Source: Candidatus Coatesbacteria bacterium (lineage in GTDB: Bacteria > RBG-13-66-14). Taken from it: a stretch of 43,101 bases of DNA. Shown piece by piece: positions 31,125 to 38,236 of the stretch. The position numbers and the translations under genes are program-made. A model generated the notes under the pieces. It made no database searches, was not told the DNA's origin, and saw only the letters and a list, made by a program, of their open reading frames with translations. Location: contig WJLX01000116.1 of NCBI GenBank assembly GCA_014728225.1, positions 1-43,101 of the forward strand, read 5' to 3'. Positions within the stretch are counted from its first letter, which is position 1, and every line of letters starts with the position of its first letter.

Positions 31125-32237
31125 ATGGCCCGCGCCACCGTCGCCGTCGTCAAGACCAAGCCCGAAACCGTCATCGAGGACACCGCCCGGGCGATGCGCC
31201 TCGCCGAGTACGAACAGGCCCTGCCGCCGGGTAAGACGACCATCCTCAAAGACAACATCTCCTGGCACCTGCCGATGCCCTCGGCCAACACCACCCCCTG
31301 GCAGCTCGAGGGCGTCGTCAAGGCCATGCGGTCCAGCGAGGGCCGCGGCGACCTGGTGGCCGTCGAGAACAAGACCGTGGTCACCGTCGCCGAGAAGGGC
31401 GACGTCTACAACAAGTACCGCCCGCTGTACGAGAAGTACGATATCCCCCTGCTGTTCAACTTCCGCAGCGACCACATGACCTGGAAGATCTACGAGCCCA
31501 AGGCCGAGATGCTGGTCCTCGACCGCATCTTCCCCGAGGGCATCCGTATCCCCGATTACTTCCACGGCAAGAACATCATCCACCTGCCCACGGTCAAGTG
31601 CCACATCTACACCACCACCACCGGGGCGATGAAGAACGCCTTCGGCGGCCTGTTGGCCACCCGGCGCCACTACACTCACTCCTGGATCCACAAGACCCTC
31701 GTCGATCTCCTGGCCATTCAGCGGGAAATCCACCCCGGCCTGTTCTGCGTGATGGACGGCACCACCGTCGGTAACGGTCCCGGGCCGCGGACCCTGATCC
31801 CCGTGCGCAAGGACCTGATGCTGGCCTCGGCCGACCAGACCGCCATCGACGCCGTGGCCGCCAAGATGATGGGCTTCGAGCCCCTCGAGCTCGAGTACAT
31901 CCGCCTGGCCCACGAGCGCGGCCTGGGCACCGGCCGCCTCGACGAGATGAACATCGTCGGCGACGTCGACGTCGAACAGGAAAGCTGGGGCTTCCAGGTC
32001 GGCGACAACCTGGCCTCGACCGCCGGGGACTTCATCTGGTTCGGACCGCTGCGCCCGATCCAGAAGCTGTTCTTCCACACACCCCTGGTGTCGGTCTTCG
32101 TCGCCGCCAGCGATTTCTACCACGACACCTTCTGGTGGAACCTCAAGGGCGCCAAGGTGTATCGCAACTGGCTCGACGAGTCCCCCTGGGGTCATTTGTT
32201 CGAGAAGTACGAACCGCACTTCGCGAGGGAGAGGTAA
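31125..32237 (+). CDS. DUF362-domain protein
   Basis: 370 residues, the usual DUF362 length without an attached ferredoxin domain. The family core is visible: LPPGKTTILKDNISWHLP near the start, NIIHLPTVKCHIYTTTTGAMKNAFGGLL at about 150-178, and SADQTAIDAVAAKMMGFEPLELEYIRLAHERGLG at about 227-260. DUF362 proteins are widespread in anaerobes and often sit near iron-sulfur proteins, but their reaction is unknown. ATG after AAGGAGG. A possible promoter (TTGGCA, 17 nt, TAGCCT near 31050-31080) lies in the leader. It is followed by a terminator shared with the convergent small gene. Confidence 0.85.
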   Translation: MARATVAVVKTKPETVIEDTARAMRLAEYEQALPPGKTTILKDNISWHLPMPSANTTPWQLEGVVKAMRSSEGRGDLVAVENKTVVTVAEKGDVYNKYRPLYEKYDIPLLFNFRSDHMTWKIYEPKAEMLVLDRIFPEGIRIPDYFHGKNIIHLPTVKCHIYTTTTGAMKNAFGGLLATRRHYTHSWIHKTLVDLLAIQREIHPGLFCVMDGTTVGNGPGPRTLIPVRKDLMLASADQTAIDAVAAKMMGFEPLELEYIRLAHERGLGTGRLDEMNIVGDVDVEQESWGFQVGDNLASTAGDFIWFGPLRPIQKLFFHTPLVSVFVAASDFYHDTFWWNLKGAKVYRNWLDESPWGHLFEKYEPHFARER

Positions 32238-32277
32238 CACTCATCTAATACTCCTGTATATATCTCTATGCAATATC

Positions 32278-32307
32278 GAAGCGGGGAGACCTTAATCTCC
32301 CTGCTTC
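32278..32307. terminator. Bidirectional terminator
   Basis: GAAGCGGGGAGA (32278-32289) pairs with TCTCCCTGCTTC (32296-32307), one wobble. It lies between the DUF362 gene (plus) and the zinc-ribbon gene (minus). Confidence 0.65.
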
Positions 32308-32329
32308 TACTCAGTTTGATACTGTACAA

Positions 32330-32485
32330 CTATGTCGACTGTACAAGGATCCAGTTGGTTTGTCTCATCTCGCTGCGTCTGCATGGAGGAAAGGTCTCTC
32401 CCTTCGAAAGGGCTATCCTCTCTCCACAACAACTGCAGCTATAAAGACCCGAGATTGGGCACTTTTGTCCAGGTTTGTAACTCAT
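32330..32485 (-). CDS. Small zinc-ribbon protein (51 residues)
   Basis: ATG at 32485 preceded by AAAAGGAGG with 5 nt spacing, stop TAG at 32330-32332. The product starts MSYKPGQKCPISGLYSCSCC, followed by GERIALSKGETFPPC and a C-terminus NWILVQST. This is the pattern of small YjzC-like zinc-ribbon proteins (PG..P.SG.Y.C..CG..I.L.KG..FPPC..C...W.LV). The last expected cysteine (FPPCxxC) is replaced by Ser, so the zinc site has three of four consensus Cys plus two extra cysteines nearby. Function unknown. The AT-rich codon use contrasts with the neighbours and suggests recent arrival. Confidence 0.78.
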   Translation of the reverse strand: MSYKPGQKCPISGLYSCSCCGERIALSKGETFPPCRRSEMRQTNWILVQST

Positions 32486-32589
32486 ATTCACCTCCTTTTA
32501 CAAAAAAATAGATTGTCACTTCTACTTGTTAGATTAGTCAACAGACTATTGTCTTCATCATATGAATAACATCGTCCCATTGTAGCCCC

Positions 32590-32777
32590 TGAAAAACAGC
32601 CCCCGGCATTCCCGCTACAATGCAGCCTGCAACAGCGCCGGAACTGGCACGGTTTTTGCGGAGGCGGACCGTTATCTTAGTTCTAACGGTCGCCGAGATG
32701 CAAAAACCGTGCCAGTTCCGGCGTCCGTTAACTATGACTCCCCGGTGGAGCTCGGGGGGTGGGGGGGCTGTTTTTCA
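32590..32777. repeat. Nested palindromic element C (188 bp) with compensatory changes
   Basis: Outer arms TGAAAAACAGCCCCC (32590-32604) and GGGGGCTGTTTTTCA (32763-32777), 15 bp perfect. Inner arms of 24 bp (32636-32659 with 32700-32723) carry GGAACTGGC/GCCAGTTCC where other copies have GGAACCGGC/GCCGGTTCC: both arms changed together. The central stem also shows a paired change (GTTA/TAAC instead of GTTG/CAAC). The AT-rich remainder 32486-32589 shows no gene. Confidence 0.9.
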
Positions 32778-32859
32778 AAGGCTGGGGGATCCAGTTCCGG
32801 CAATCGTGATCATTTGAGGCAGTAGCTGTCTTGCTTCCTACTCACCTGCCTGCCGTAAT

Positions 32860-32889
32860 CCCCCGCGAGACACCACCGCGGGGGTTTTT
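32860..32889 (+). terminator. Strong terminator directly upstream of a methyltransferase remnant
   Basis: CCCCCGCG (32860-32867) pairs with CGCGGGGG (32877-32884), followed by TTTTT. The next ATG is only 7 nt beyond the T-run. Confidence 0.85.
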
Positions 32890-32895
32890 GTAACT

Positions 32896-33516
32896 ATGAC
32901 CAAGCGCGACACCAGCCATCTGCGGAACCTCTTTTAGGATCCGAAGCGCGCCCGGGCCTACGGCCGGCGCCCGGCCAGGCGCAACGCCCGCCTGGGGCGC
33001 TACTACGCCGAGTACCTGAAAACGAGGGTGGACTACCGGGGCGGGCCCATTCTGGACGCCGGCTGCTGCGGCGGCGAGACCCTGATCGAGCTGGTTAAGG
33101 CCTTCCCACGGAGCAAGCTGGCGGGGGTGGACCTTTCCGAAGAGCTGCTGGAGCTGGCCCGGAGTCGGGCGGAGGAGGAGGGGTTGGCGCAGCGGATCGA
33201 CTTCCGCCGGGCCGACGTCACCGCGCTGCCCTTCCCCGACGACCAGTTCGAGTTCGTCCTCAGCCAGGACATGCTCCAGGTGGTGCTGGACGCCGCGGCC
33301 CTGGTCGACGAGCTGGCGCGGGTCAGCCGGTCGGAGGGTTTCTTCTACATCCGGGCGATCAAGCGTTCCTGGCTGGCGGCGCTGGTGCCGATCCTCAAGA
33401 TCGCCTTTTCGGCGGCGGAAGCCCGGGAACTGCTAAACGAAACCCGGCTGCGCCCCTGGCGGCTTGTCGAAAACACCTGGTACTACACGATCCTGCCGCA
33501 GGGCGCGCCGGAGTAG
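32896..33516 (+). pseudogene. SAM-dependent methyltransferase with an in-frame amber codon
   Basis: Reading from ATG 32896 gives MTKRDTSHLRNLF-stop-DPKRARAYGRRPARRNARLG, then YYAEYLKTRVDYRGGPILDAG and the class I methyltransferase core: LDAGCCGGETLI, AGVDLSEELLELAR, FRRADVTALPFPDDQFEFVLSQDML. The TAG is at 32935-32937. The full frame of about 206 residues would be a normal small methyltransferase, so the TAG looks like a mutation of a sense codon. A terminator ends 7 nt before the ATG and no ribosome site precedes it. A shorter product from GTG 33028 is possible but lacks the N-terminal helices. Substrate unknown. Confidence 0.7.
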
Positions 33517-33570
33517 GGTAATAAAGACCCCCTTCGAGGGTATTGCCAATTTTGATTTCAAGTAATATGG

Positions 33571-33622
33571 TTGACGCCCCGTCAATCTCATGCTATATTG
33601 ACTGTACGTTTAATGACTAAAC
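33571..33622 (+). promoter_or_regulatory. Promoter and palindromic operators of the MqsRA-like pair
   Basis: -35 TTGACG (33571-33576), 17 nt, -10 TATATT (33594-33599). A perfect palindrome TTGACG-CCC-CGTCAA (33571-33585) covers the -35. A second, GTTTA-N5-TAAAC (33608-33622), lies after the -10. These are likely sites for the HTH antitoxin (inferred). Confidence 0.7.
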
Positions 33623-33646
33623 TACTGATTTATAATGAGGAGTCAT

Positions 33647-33985
33647 ATGCAAGAAGAGCTTTCCCCCGCGGAAGCGGAAACCGAATTACAACTATGTCTC
33701 GATAACGGATTGATACCAACATCGCATTTCCGGAAGGAACTTAAAAAAGAACAACGAACAATGGGTTCTATCAGATACGTACTAATTAATGGTTCAATAA
33801 CCAAGAAAGCTGTCTGGGATACCAAACGTGAAAACTGGAAATACCGGATTGAAGGCCTTGAACCTGATGGAAAATGGCTGGTTATCATCTTCTGTTTTTC
33901 TGAAGAGAACGAGGTGATCCTGATAACCGTTTACTCCGAGAAGAATCCGAACAAACAGGTCACACGAAAACGAAAGAGGCCATGA
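33647..33985 (+). CDS. DUF4258/MqsR-like toxin
   Basis: 112 residues from ATG 33647 (GAGGAG 4 nt upstream; an ATG 12 nt earlier overlaps that ribosome site). The pattern GSIRYVLINGSITKKAVWDTKRENWKYRIEGLEPDGKWLVIIFCFSEENEVILITVY matches DUF4258 proteins of the RelE-like MqsR/HigB fold, which are mRNA interferases. The gene overlaps the next one by 4 nt (ATGA) and that gene is an HTH zinc-finger protein, giving an mqsRA order. AT-rich and lysine-rich codon use differs from the surroundings, indicating horizontal transfer. Confidence 0.78.
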   Translation: MQEELSPAEAETELQLCLDNGLIPTSHFRKELKKEQRTMGSIRYVLINGSITKKAVWDTKRENWKYRIEGLEPDGKWLVIIFCFSEENEVILITVYSEKNPNKQVTRKRKRP

Positions 33986-34479
33986 GACATCTGTGCAGCA
34001 TCTGCGAAACACCGATGGAACGTGCCCGGGGCGATTACCCCTTTCCCGAGAGCGGGTTATCAGGGGTGGTGCTGAGAGACATTCAGTTACTCAAGTGTCC
34101 AAAGTGCGGAGCCATCGATCCCATCATCCCAAGGTTTAAACATCTGTTCTATTTCCTGGCCCGAATATTGTTGAAGAAAGAGAGCATACTCTGTGGCGAG
34201 GAGATACATTTTCTCAGATTGCATTTGGGGATGAATGCCAAGGAGTTCGCCGACCTGGTGGGGGTGGATAAATCAACCCTCTCCCGCTGGGAACACGACC
34301 GACAGCGGATTAGTCCGACCAACGATCGCCTGATCCGGTTGATTGTATACAGCTTGATGAAACAACAGCCGCTAAATGAGCTCAAGCGATTGATCCACAT
34401 TGAGCACCCCGATGATCACACCTGCGCCAAGTTCATCGTCGAGGAGCGCGACGGCGAGTACCACGCCGAGATTGCCTGA
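33982..34479 (+). CDS. MqsA-like zinc-finger/HTH antitoxin
   Basis: 165 residues. The N-terminal YgiT-type zinc finger is LCSICETP (residues 4-11) with CPKC at about 39-42. The C-terminal XRE-type HTH is LGMNAKEFADLVGVDKSTLSRWEHDRQRISP at about 82-112, typical of MqsA antitoxins, which bind toxin through the zinc finger and operator DNA through the HTH. Overlaps its toxin by 4 nt. Ends 26 nt before a bidirectional terminator. Confidence 0.83.
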   Translation: MRHLCSICETPMERARGDYPFPESGLSGVVLRDIQLLKCPKCGAIDPIIPRFKHLFYFLARILLKKESILCGEEIHFLRLHLGMNAKEFADLVGVDKSTLSRWEHDRQRISPTNDRLIRLIVYSLMKQQPLNELKRLIHIEHPDDHTCAKFIVEERDGEYHAEIA

Positions 34480-34504
34480 GTCCAACCTGACCCGACCAGC
34501 TATA

Positions 34505-34528
34505 AAAACGCCCCCGACGGGGCGTTTT
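34505..34528. terminator. Bidirectional terminator
   Basis: AAAACGCCCC (34505-34514), loop CCGAC region, GGGGCGTTTT (34519-34528), between the antitoxin (plus) and the 34554 gene (minus). Confidence 0.88.
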
Positions 34529-34553
34529 CTCGACGAGCGGCTTGCCTGGGGGC

Positions 34554-34898
34554 CTACTCCCCCGGGGTCTCGCACTGGTAGAGGGGCGGCGCCGGCGGCT
34601 GGATCAGGCACTGCTCCTTCTTGCGCGGCGGGGCGAAGCCCAGCTCCAGGGAGACGGGGCCGAAGATCAGTCCGGCCAGGGCGACGAGGCCGCCGACGAT
34701 CATCCCGGTCAGACCCCAGCCGCGGCGTTTGCGCCCCAGCGACAGGGCCCGCCCGCCCTCGACAACGATGCGCTCGAAGTTCGAGCCGGGGGGGCCGATG
34801 GTCTTGGCCCGGCCGCGCTTGAGGTTGCAGCGGCCGATCAGGAACCACAGCAGGCCGTTGGCGGCCAGGGAGGCGCCGATCAGAACCAGGTCGAGCAT
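34554..34898 (-). CDS. Small membrane protein of unknown function
   Basis: 114 residues. Two hydrophobic segments: MLDLVLIGASLAANGLLWFL at the start, and LTGMIVGGLVALAGLIFGPV at about 63-82, joined by a basic loop (RCNLKRGRAKTIGPPGSNFERIVVEGGRALSLGRKRRG). The tail is proline-rich and ends in two cysteines spaced apart (QCLIQPPAPPLYQCETPGE). No family recognised. No clear ribosome site before the ATG. Confidence 0.68.
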   Translation of the reverse strand: MLDLVLIGASLAANGLLWFLIGRCNLKRGRAKTIGPPGSNFERIVVEGGRALSLGRKRRGWGLTGMIVGGLVALAGLIFGPVSLELGFAPPRKKEQCLIQPPAPPLYQCETPGE

Positions 34899-34958
34899 AT
34901 ATTAGAGGGGTCGCGGTGACCCCTCGATTGTAGTATCAGCTCGCGGGGATGGCCAGGC

Positions 34959-35552
34959 TCAATACTTGTCGCCCATGATCAGGAACATCTCGTCGGAGTC
35001 GATACGCACGCTGACGTGGAGGCCGGCCTGCTCCATCGAGCGGGCGATCTCGTCCATCTCGGGCAGGTAGCCCTCTTCTTCACCGTGGAGCTGGTTGATG
35101 GTCTCGCGGGAATCGGCATGGGCCACGATCAGGCGCCCGCCCTCCTTGAGCCCGGCCGCCAGTTTATGCATAATCCGCCCGTGGTGGGCGAAATGGGGAA
35201 AGGACGAATAGCACAGGATGGCGTCGTACTGGCCGTCGAAGGTGAAACGGCTGATGTCGTCATTGTAGTAGCGCAGCTCGGGATGCTGATCGACGGGGTA
35301 TTTGCGCCGGGCCACCTCGATCATCCGCGCCGAGAAATCCAGGGCGTGGATGACGCCGCCGGGGCGCAGGTCCCGCAACAGGTAGGGCAGCATCACCCCG
35401 GTGCCGCAACCGACGTCGAGAACCCGCTGGCCCGGGGCCAGCTCCATCATCCCGGCGATGAAGCCCAGCTTGTCCGGCCGATGGCTGACGATCCGATCCC
35501 ACTCCTCGGCGATGTTGTCGAAGAAGATGCGTTGATCGGTGTCTTCAAGCAT
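34959..35552 (-). CDS. Class I SAM-dependent methyltransferase
   Basis: 197 residues. Motif I VLDVGCGTGVMLPYL at about 44-58, motif II IHALDFSARMIEVAR at about 68-82, DAILCYSSFPHF at about 110-121 and a post-motif LKEGGRLIVAHA at about 134-145. The UbiE/MenG-like layout suggests a small-molecule methylation, but the substrate cannot be read from the sequence; DNA-binding or rRNA substrates are not supported. Start ATG 35552 with a weak ribosome site. It lies 60 nt upstream of the small membrane protein on the same strand, so a two-gene unit is possible. Confidence 0.85.
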   Translation of the reverse strand: MLEDTDQRIFFDNIAEEWDRIVSHRPDKLGFIAGMMELAPGQRVLDVGCGTGVMLPYLLRDLRPGGVIHALDFSARMIEVARRKYPVDQHPELRYYNDDISRFTFDGQYDAILCYSSFPHFAHHGRIMHKLAAGLKEGGRLIVAHADSRETINQLHGEEEGYLPEMDEIARSMEQAGLHVSVRIDSDEMFLIMGDKY

Positions 35553-35955
35553 GCTGCCAGCCGCCTCGGGTTAAGGGTTCATCCAGTGATCGATCTCGGA
35601 GCCGGCGAGCGGTTGTTCACTAAACATAGGGTATCGCTGCCGACATCAATATAAGCAATATATAATAAGCTCTTCGTTATAGTACCTTTCGCGTGCTATT
35701 CAGAATTTTGGTTCACTAGCAAAGATGCAGTCGATGCGAGAGCCTGATGCGTTGATGATACATCTTCGAATAAGCTTTACGATCGGGATGCGCCTGACGA
35801 TAGAGCTGTGTGATGGAAGTGTGAAGGATTAATAAAAGCTGAAGTATGAGGAAGTATACTAAAAGCCTGGTATGCTGTCCAGCACAATTTTGCTGATAAA
35901 CCACAAGTCCGCTGAGCGGCGACGGCGCGGCGGCGTCACCGGAAACAATCGACCG
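35553..35955. other. Gene-free AT-rich interval
   Basis: About 400 nt. The part 35650-35880 is clearly more AT-rich than its surroundings. No convincing gene, terminator or repeat found; short ORFs on the minus strand have no family features. Confidence 0.55.
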
Positions 35956-36213
35956 ATGCGACAGCGACACGAAAAAGACGATAAAGCAAAAGCCCGCCGC
36001 AGCGGACTGGCGGCCTTCGCCGCCCAACCGTTGATGGGCCTGTTGCTGTTGCTGGTGATCGCCGGAGCCCTGACCGTGGTTTTCGCCGTTCGGCCCCTGG
36101 TGGGCTGGCTGGCCCTGGGCGTCGTCGTCGCCTTCATCGTCGTCCGCCTGCTGCGTTACCTGCGGTGGCGGCGGCGCGAGGGCGGCTCCGCCGACGGCTC
36201 CTCCCCCTCCTGA
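35956..36213 (+). CDS. Small two-helix membrane protein
   Basis: 85 residues from ATG 35956. Starts MRQRHEKDDKAKARRSGLAA, a basic cytoplasmic end, then two membrane segments (LMGLLLLLVIAGALTVVFAV and LVGWLALGVVVAFIVVRLL), then a basic tail. An upstream ATG at 35872 would add 28 residues without family support; the shorter start is preferred but not proven. The 3' end overlaps the convergent 36156 gene by 58 nt. Unknown function. Confidence 0.6.
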   Translation: MRQRHEKDDKAKARRSGLAAFAAQPLMGLLLLLVIAGALTVVFAVRPLVGWLALGVVVAFIVVRLLRYLRWRRREGGSADGSSPS

Positions 36214-36740
36214 GCACCCTCCTCGAAGTCGCCCCCCTCACCGCGCAGCCGCCGGCGCGTCTCCAACACGAAGCGCAGCACCGCCGTCCCCGAAACCTGC
36301 TCCGGAAACCTCAGATCCAGCTTGCCACCCAGTTCGAGCAGCACCTCCAGACGGTAGGCGACGCGGTCCGTGTCCTTGCGCAGATAGAGCACCAACAGCG
36401 AGACCACCACCGTCACCACGCCGAGCACGAAACCCCAGCGACCCGGCAGCTCCACCAGCCAACTGAAGGCCAGCAGGCCGATCAGCACCAGCATCGCCGC
36501 CACCAGGCGCCAGGGACCGAAGACCAGCCGCGAGCGCATCCGCACGCTGCGCACCTGGGACAGCAACAGCACCCGCCATCCCGTCTCCAGGCCGAAAAGG
36601 TGCAGCTCCTCGCCGGCCAAAACAGCGTCGGGCTCCGCGGTGTCCAGGTTGACCTCGCCGCCGTAATCCCGCCGCAGGCTGCGCGCCGACGGCGGAAAAT
36701 CAGCGGGAAAACGGGGCGGACTGTCGAACTGCGGGTTCAT
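36156..36740 (-). CDS. Membrane protein of unknown function
   Basis: 194 residues. The soluble N-terminal 70 residues contain strands (VNLDTAEPDAVLAGEELHLFGLETGWRVLLLSQVRSVRMRSRL), two membrane segments follow at about 80-120 (LVAAMLVLIGLLAFSWLVEL and WGFVLGVVTVVVSLLVLYL), then a cytoplasmic part with strands (YRLEVLLELGGKLDLRFPEQVSG) and an acidic/basic tail. The shape resembles bacterial PH-like/DUF304 membrane proteins, but I do not assign the family. Its 3' end overlaps the 35956 gene. Confidence 0.72.
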   Translation of the reverse strand: MNPQFDSPPRFPADFPPSARSLRRDYGGEVNLDTAEPDAVLAGEELHLFGLETGWRVLLLSQVRSVRMRSRLVFGPWRLVAAMLVLIGLLAFSWLVELPGRWGFVLGVVTVVVSLLVLYLRKDTDRVAYRLEVLLELGGKLDLRFPEQVSGTAVLRFVLETRRRLRGEGGDFEEGAQEGEEPSAEPPSRRRHRR

Positions 36741-36773
36741 TCAACCTCGACTCGCCGACGGGGTTTTGGCTTA

Positions 36774-37510
36774 GGGATCATCACCGCAGATGAGCATCGG
36801 TGTTGCAGTTGGGTACTTTTCTTAGCATGAACAAGTATCTTCTCCAGCCACCAACCAAGGAGGCAATGGGGCGGGGAAGGGCGGGACGAGGGATCGGCAC
36901 GTCAAGTGACCAAGGTGTAACCACCGCTGTCACTACCGATGCGCCGACGGGCGGCGAATGTGCATATGCAGTCGCAAGCGCTTTACCTGCAAACCCGCTC
37001 GCCGGGGGCTGTCGGCGTAAATCGGCGAGTTGACAGCCGAGCTGGTTTGGTTTGAGGTAACCGCGGCCCGAGCGGCCAAGTTTTTTTCGTACCATTCGTG
37101 AGCGTATAGCCGCCGACCGTGAAGACGAGCTGGAGAAGCTCGACGGGCCCCTCGAGGTCGACGAGTCCTGCTTCGGCGGCCACCACAACGGCAAGCGCGG
37201 ACGGGGCGCCGACGGCTGGGAGGCCTATAACAAGCTGTCGCTCAACGGTTTCCACCACAGTCGCATCAACCACGACAAGACACTGGTTGACGGCAAGCTG
37301 CCTATCAACGGCCTCGAGAACTTGCGGGGCTAGGCCAAACTCCGTCTAAAGGCCTACCGCGGCGGCGTCAAACGCAACCTTAGACTCATTATCATCCATG
37401 AAAGATCGTTCGGATTTAACCAACCCGACGACGAAAACGGCGACGACGAAAACGCGCTAAACTACCTCAGGAGCAGTCTTTGCGCTTGTTCATGATTCGG
37501 TGATCATTCC
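36774..37510 (+). mobile_element. IS1595/ISXO2-like remnant, copy 3
   Basis: 737 bp. Left end GGGATCATCACCGCAGATGA, right end read inward GGAATGATCACCGAATCATG, imperfect inverted repeats of about 24 bp. Flanks TTGGCTTA (36766-36773) and TTAGCCTA (37511-37518) agree at 6 of 8. Inside: a zinc-ribbon trace (RHVK-stop-PRCNHRCHYRCADGR), VDESCFGGHHNGKRGRG joined directly to GWEAYNKLSLNGFHH (about 65 residues deleted), then INGLENLRG-stop-AKLRLKAYRGG. Inactive. Its right end overlaps the coding region at 37467-37510. Confidence 0.87.
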
Positions 37511-37922
37511 TTAGCCTATTCCTCAACAACCTCCAAAGCGTGCGGGCGTAGGTCAACAGGAAGGCCCCGACTCCGCCGAGCAGTCCGGCGCCGGCGGCAC
37601 CCACCGGACAACCCGGTTGGCCGCAGATCGGACAAACACTGAAGGCGGCATAGAGACCGCTCAGGCCCAACCAGAAACCCAGAAAGCGCAGCAACCGCGC
37701 CCACCAACCGTTGCTTCGGCGCCGACGGCCGATGCCGGCCCGACGCAGATCCTCCTCGCTCAGCGACTCCAGCGGACCACTGAAACGGTGCTCGTGACGG
37801 TGACCGGATTCACAGCTCCAGACAACGCCGATGCCCTCCTCGTTTTCCACGACCTCGACGGGCGCGTCATCAGCCAGACCCGCCAGGCGACGCACCCTTA
37901 CCGCTAGCTCCGTCCTCTCCAT
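37467..37922 (-). CDS. Membrane protein whose C-terminus is supplied by an IS end
   Basis: 151 residues from ATG 37922 (AGGAGG 8 nt upstream). N-terminal soluble part MERTELAVRVRRLAGLADDA, then a metal-binding-like CPICGQPGCP at about 104-113 within a hydrophobic region (LLRFLGFWLGLSGLYAAFSV, GLLGGVGAFLLTYARTLWRLL). The last 14 residues, including DHRIMNKRKDCS and the stop, are encoded by the right terminal repeat of IS copy 3 (37467-37510), so the original C-terminus was replaced. No family recognised. Starts next to palindromic element D. Confidence 0.72.
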   Translation of the reverse strand: MERTELAVRVRRLAGLADDAPVEVVENEEGIGVVWSCESGHRHEHRFSGPLESLSEEDLRRAGIGRRRRSNGWWARLLRFLGFWLGLSGLYAAFSVCPICGQPGCPVGAAGAGLLGGVGAFLLTYARTLWRLLRNRLRNDHRIMNKRKDCS

Positions 37923-37944
37923 CAAGACTGCCTCCTGCTGCGCA

Positions 37945-38136
37945 CGACCGTTGAAAAACAGTCCCCCGGCGACGGCGACCCGCGCGACGAGATCGGGCCG
38001 CCGGAACCGGCACGGTTTTTGCGGAGGCGAACCGTTGTCATCGCTCTCAACGGTCGCCGAGATGCAAAAACCGTGCCGGTTCCGGCGCCGCGAGCTTGGG
38101 CGGGAACGCTTTTTGGGGACTGTTTTTAAACGGTCG
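37945..38136. repeat. Nested palindromic element D (192 bp)
   Basis: Outer arms of 22 bp with one mismatch: CGACCGTTGAAAAACAGTCC start (37945) and its complement ending 38136. Inner arms 37999-38022 and 38064-38087, 24 bp perfect. The central hairpin GGCGAACCGTTGTCATCGCT to CTCAACGGTCGCCGAGATGC is the conserved type. It lies between the divergent 37467 gene and the EamA genes. Confidence 0.9.
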
Positions 38137-38197
38137 CCCCGCCGTGACATGGAGTAATTACCATCTTGAATGAGTAGTATAACACCCCGACGCTCGC

Positions 38198-38226
38198 TTT
38201 ACCGGGATGGACTAATGTGCTAGCAT
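38198..38226 (+). promoter_or_regulatory. Candidate promoter of the EamA pair
   Basis: -35 TTTACC (38198-38203), 17 nt, -10 TAGCAT (38221-38226). The ATG at 38237 is so close that the transcript would be nearly leaderless. The ATGTGCTAGC stretch recurs upstream of the DUF362 gene. Confidence 0.5.
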
Positions 38227-38236
38227 CGCCGCCGTT

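Noticed and set aside
32360-32569. A 69-residue plus-strand ORF
   Set aside because: It is antisense to the zinc-ribbon gene, which has a strong ribosome site and family pattern.
35716-36027. A 103-residue minus-strand ORF in the AT-rich interval
   Set aside because: No ribosome site or family features, and it overlaps the better-supported plus-strand gene at 35956.
20061-37510. Genome-wide amber recoding (TAG as sense), prompted by TAG in the IS copies, hicA and the methyltransferase
   Set aside because: Many sound genes end in TAG (tldE, ndk, korC, korA, marC, DUF4388 gene, 20920 gene). The in-frame TAGs fall in decayed genes.
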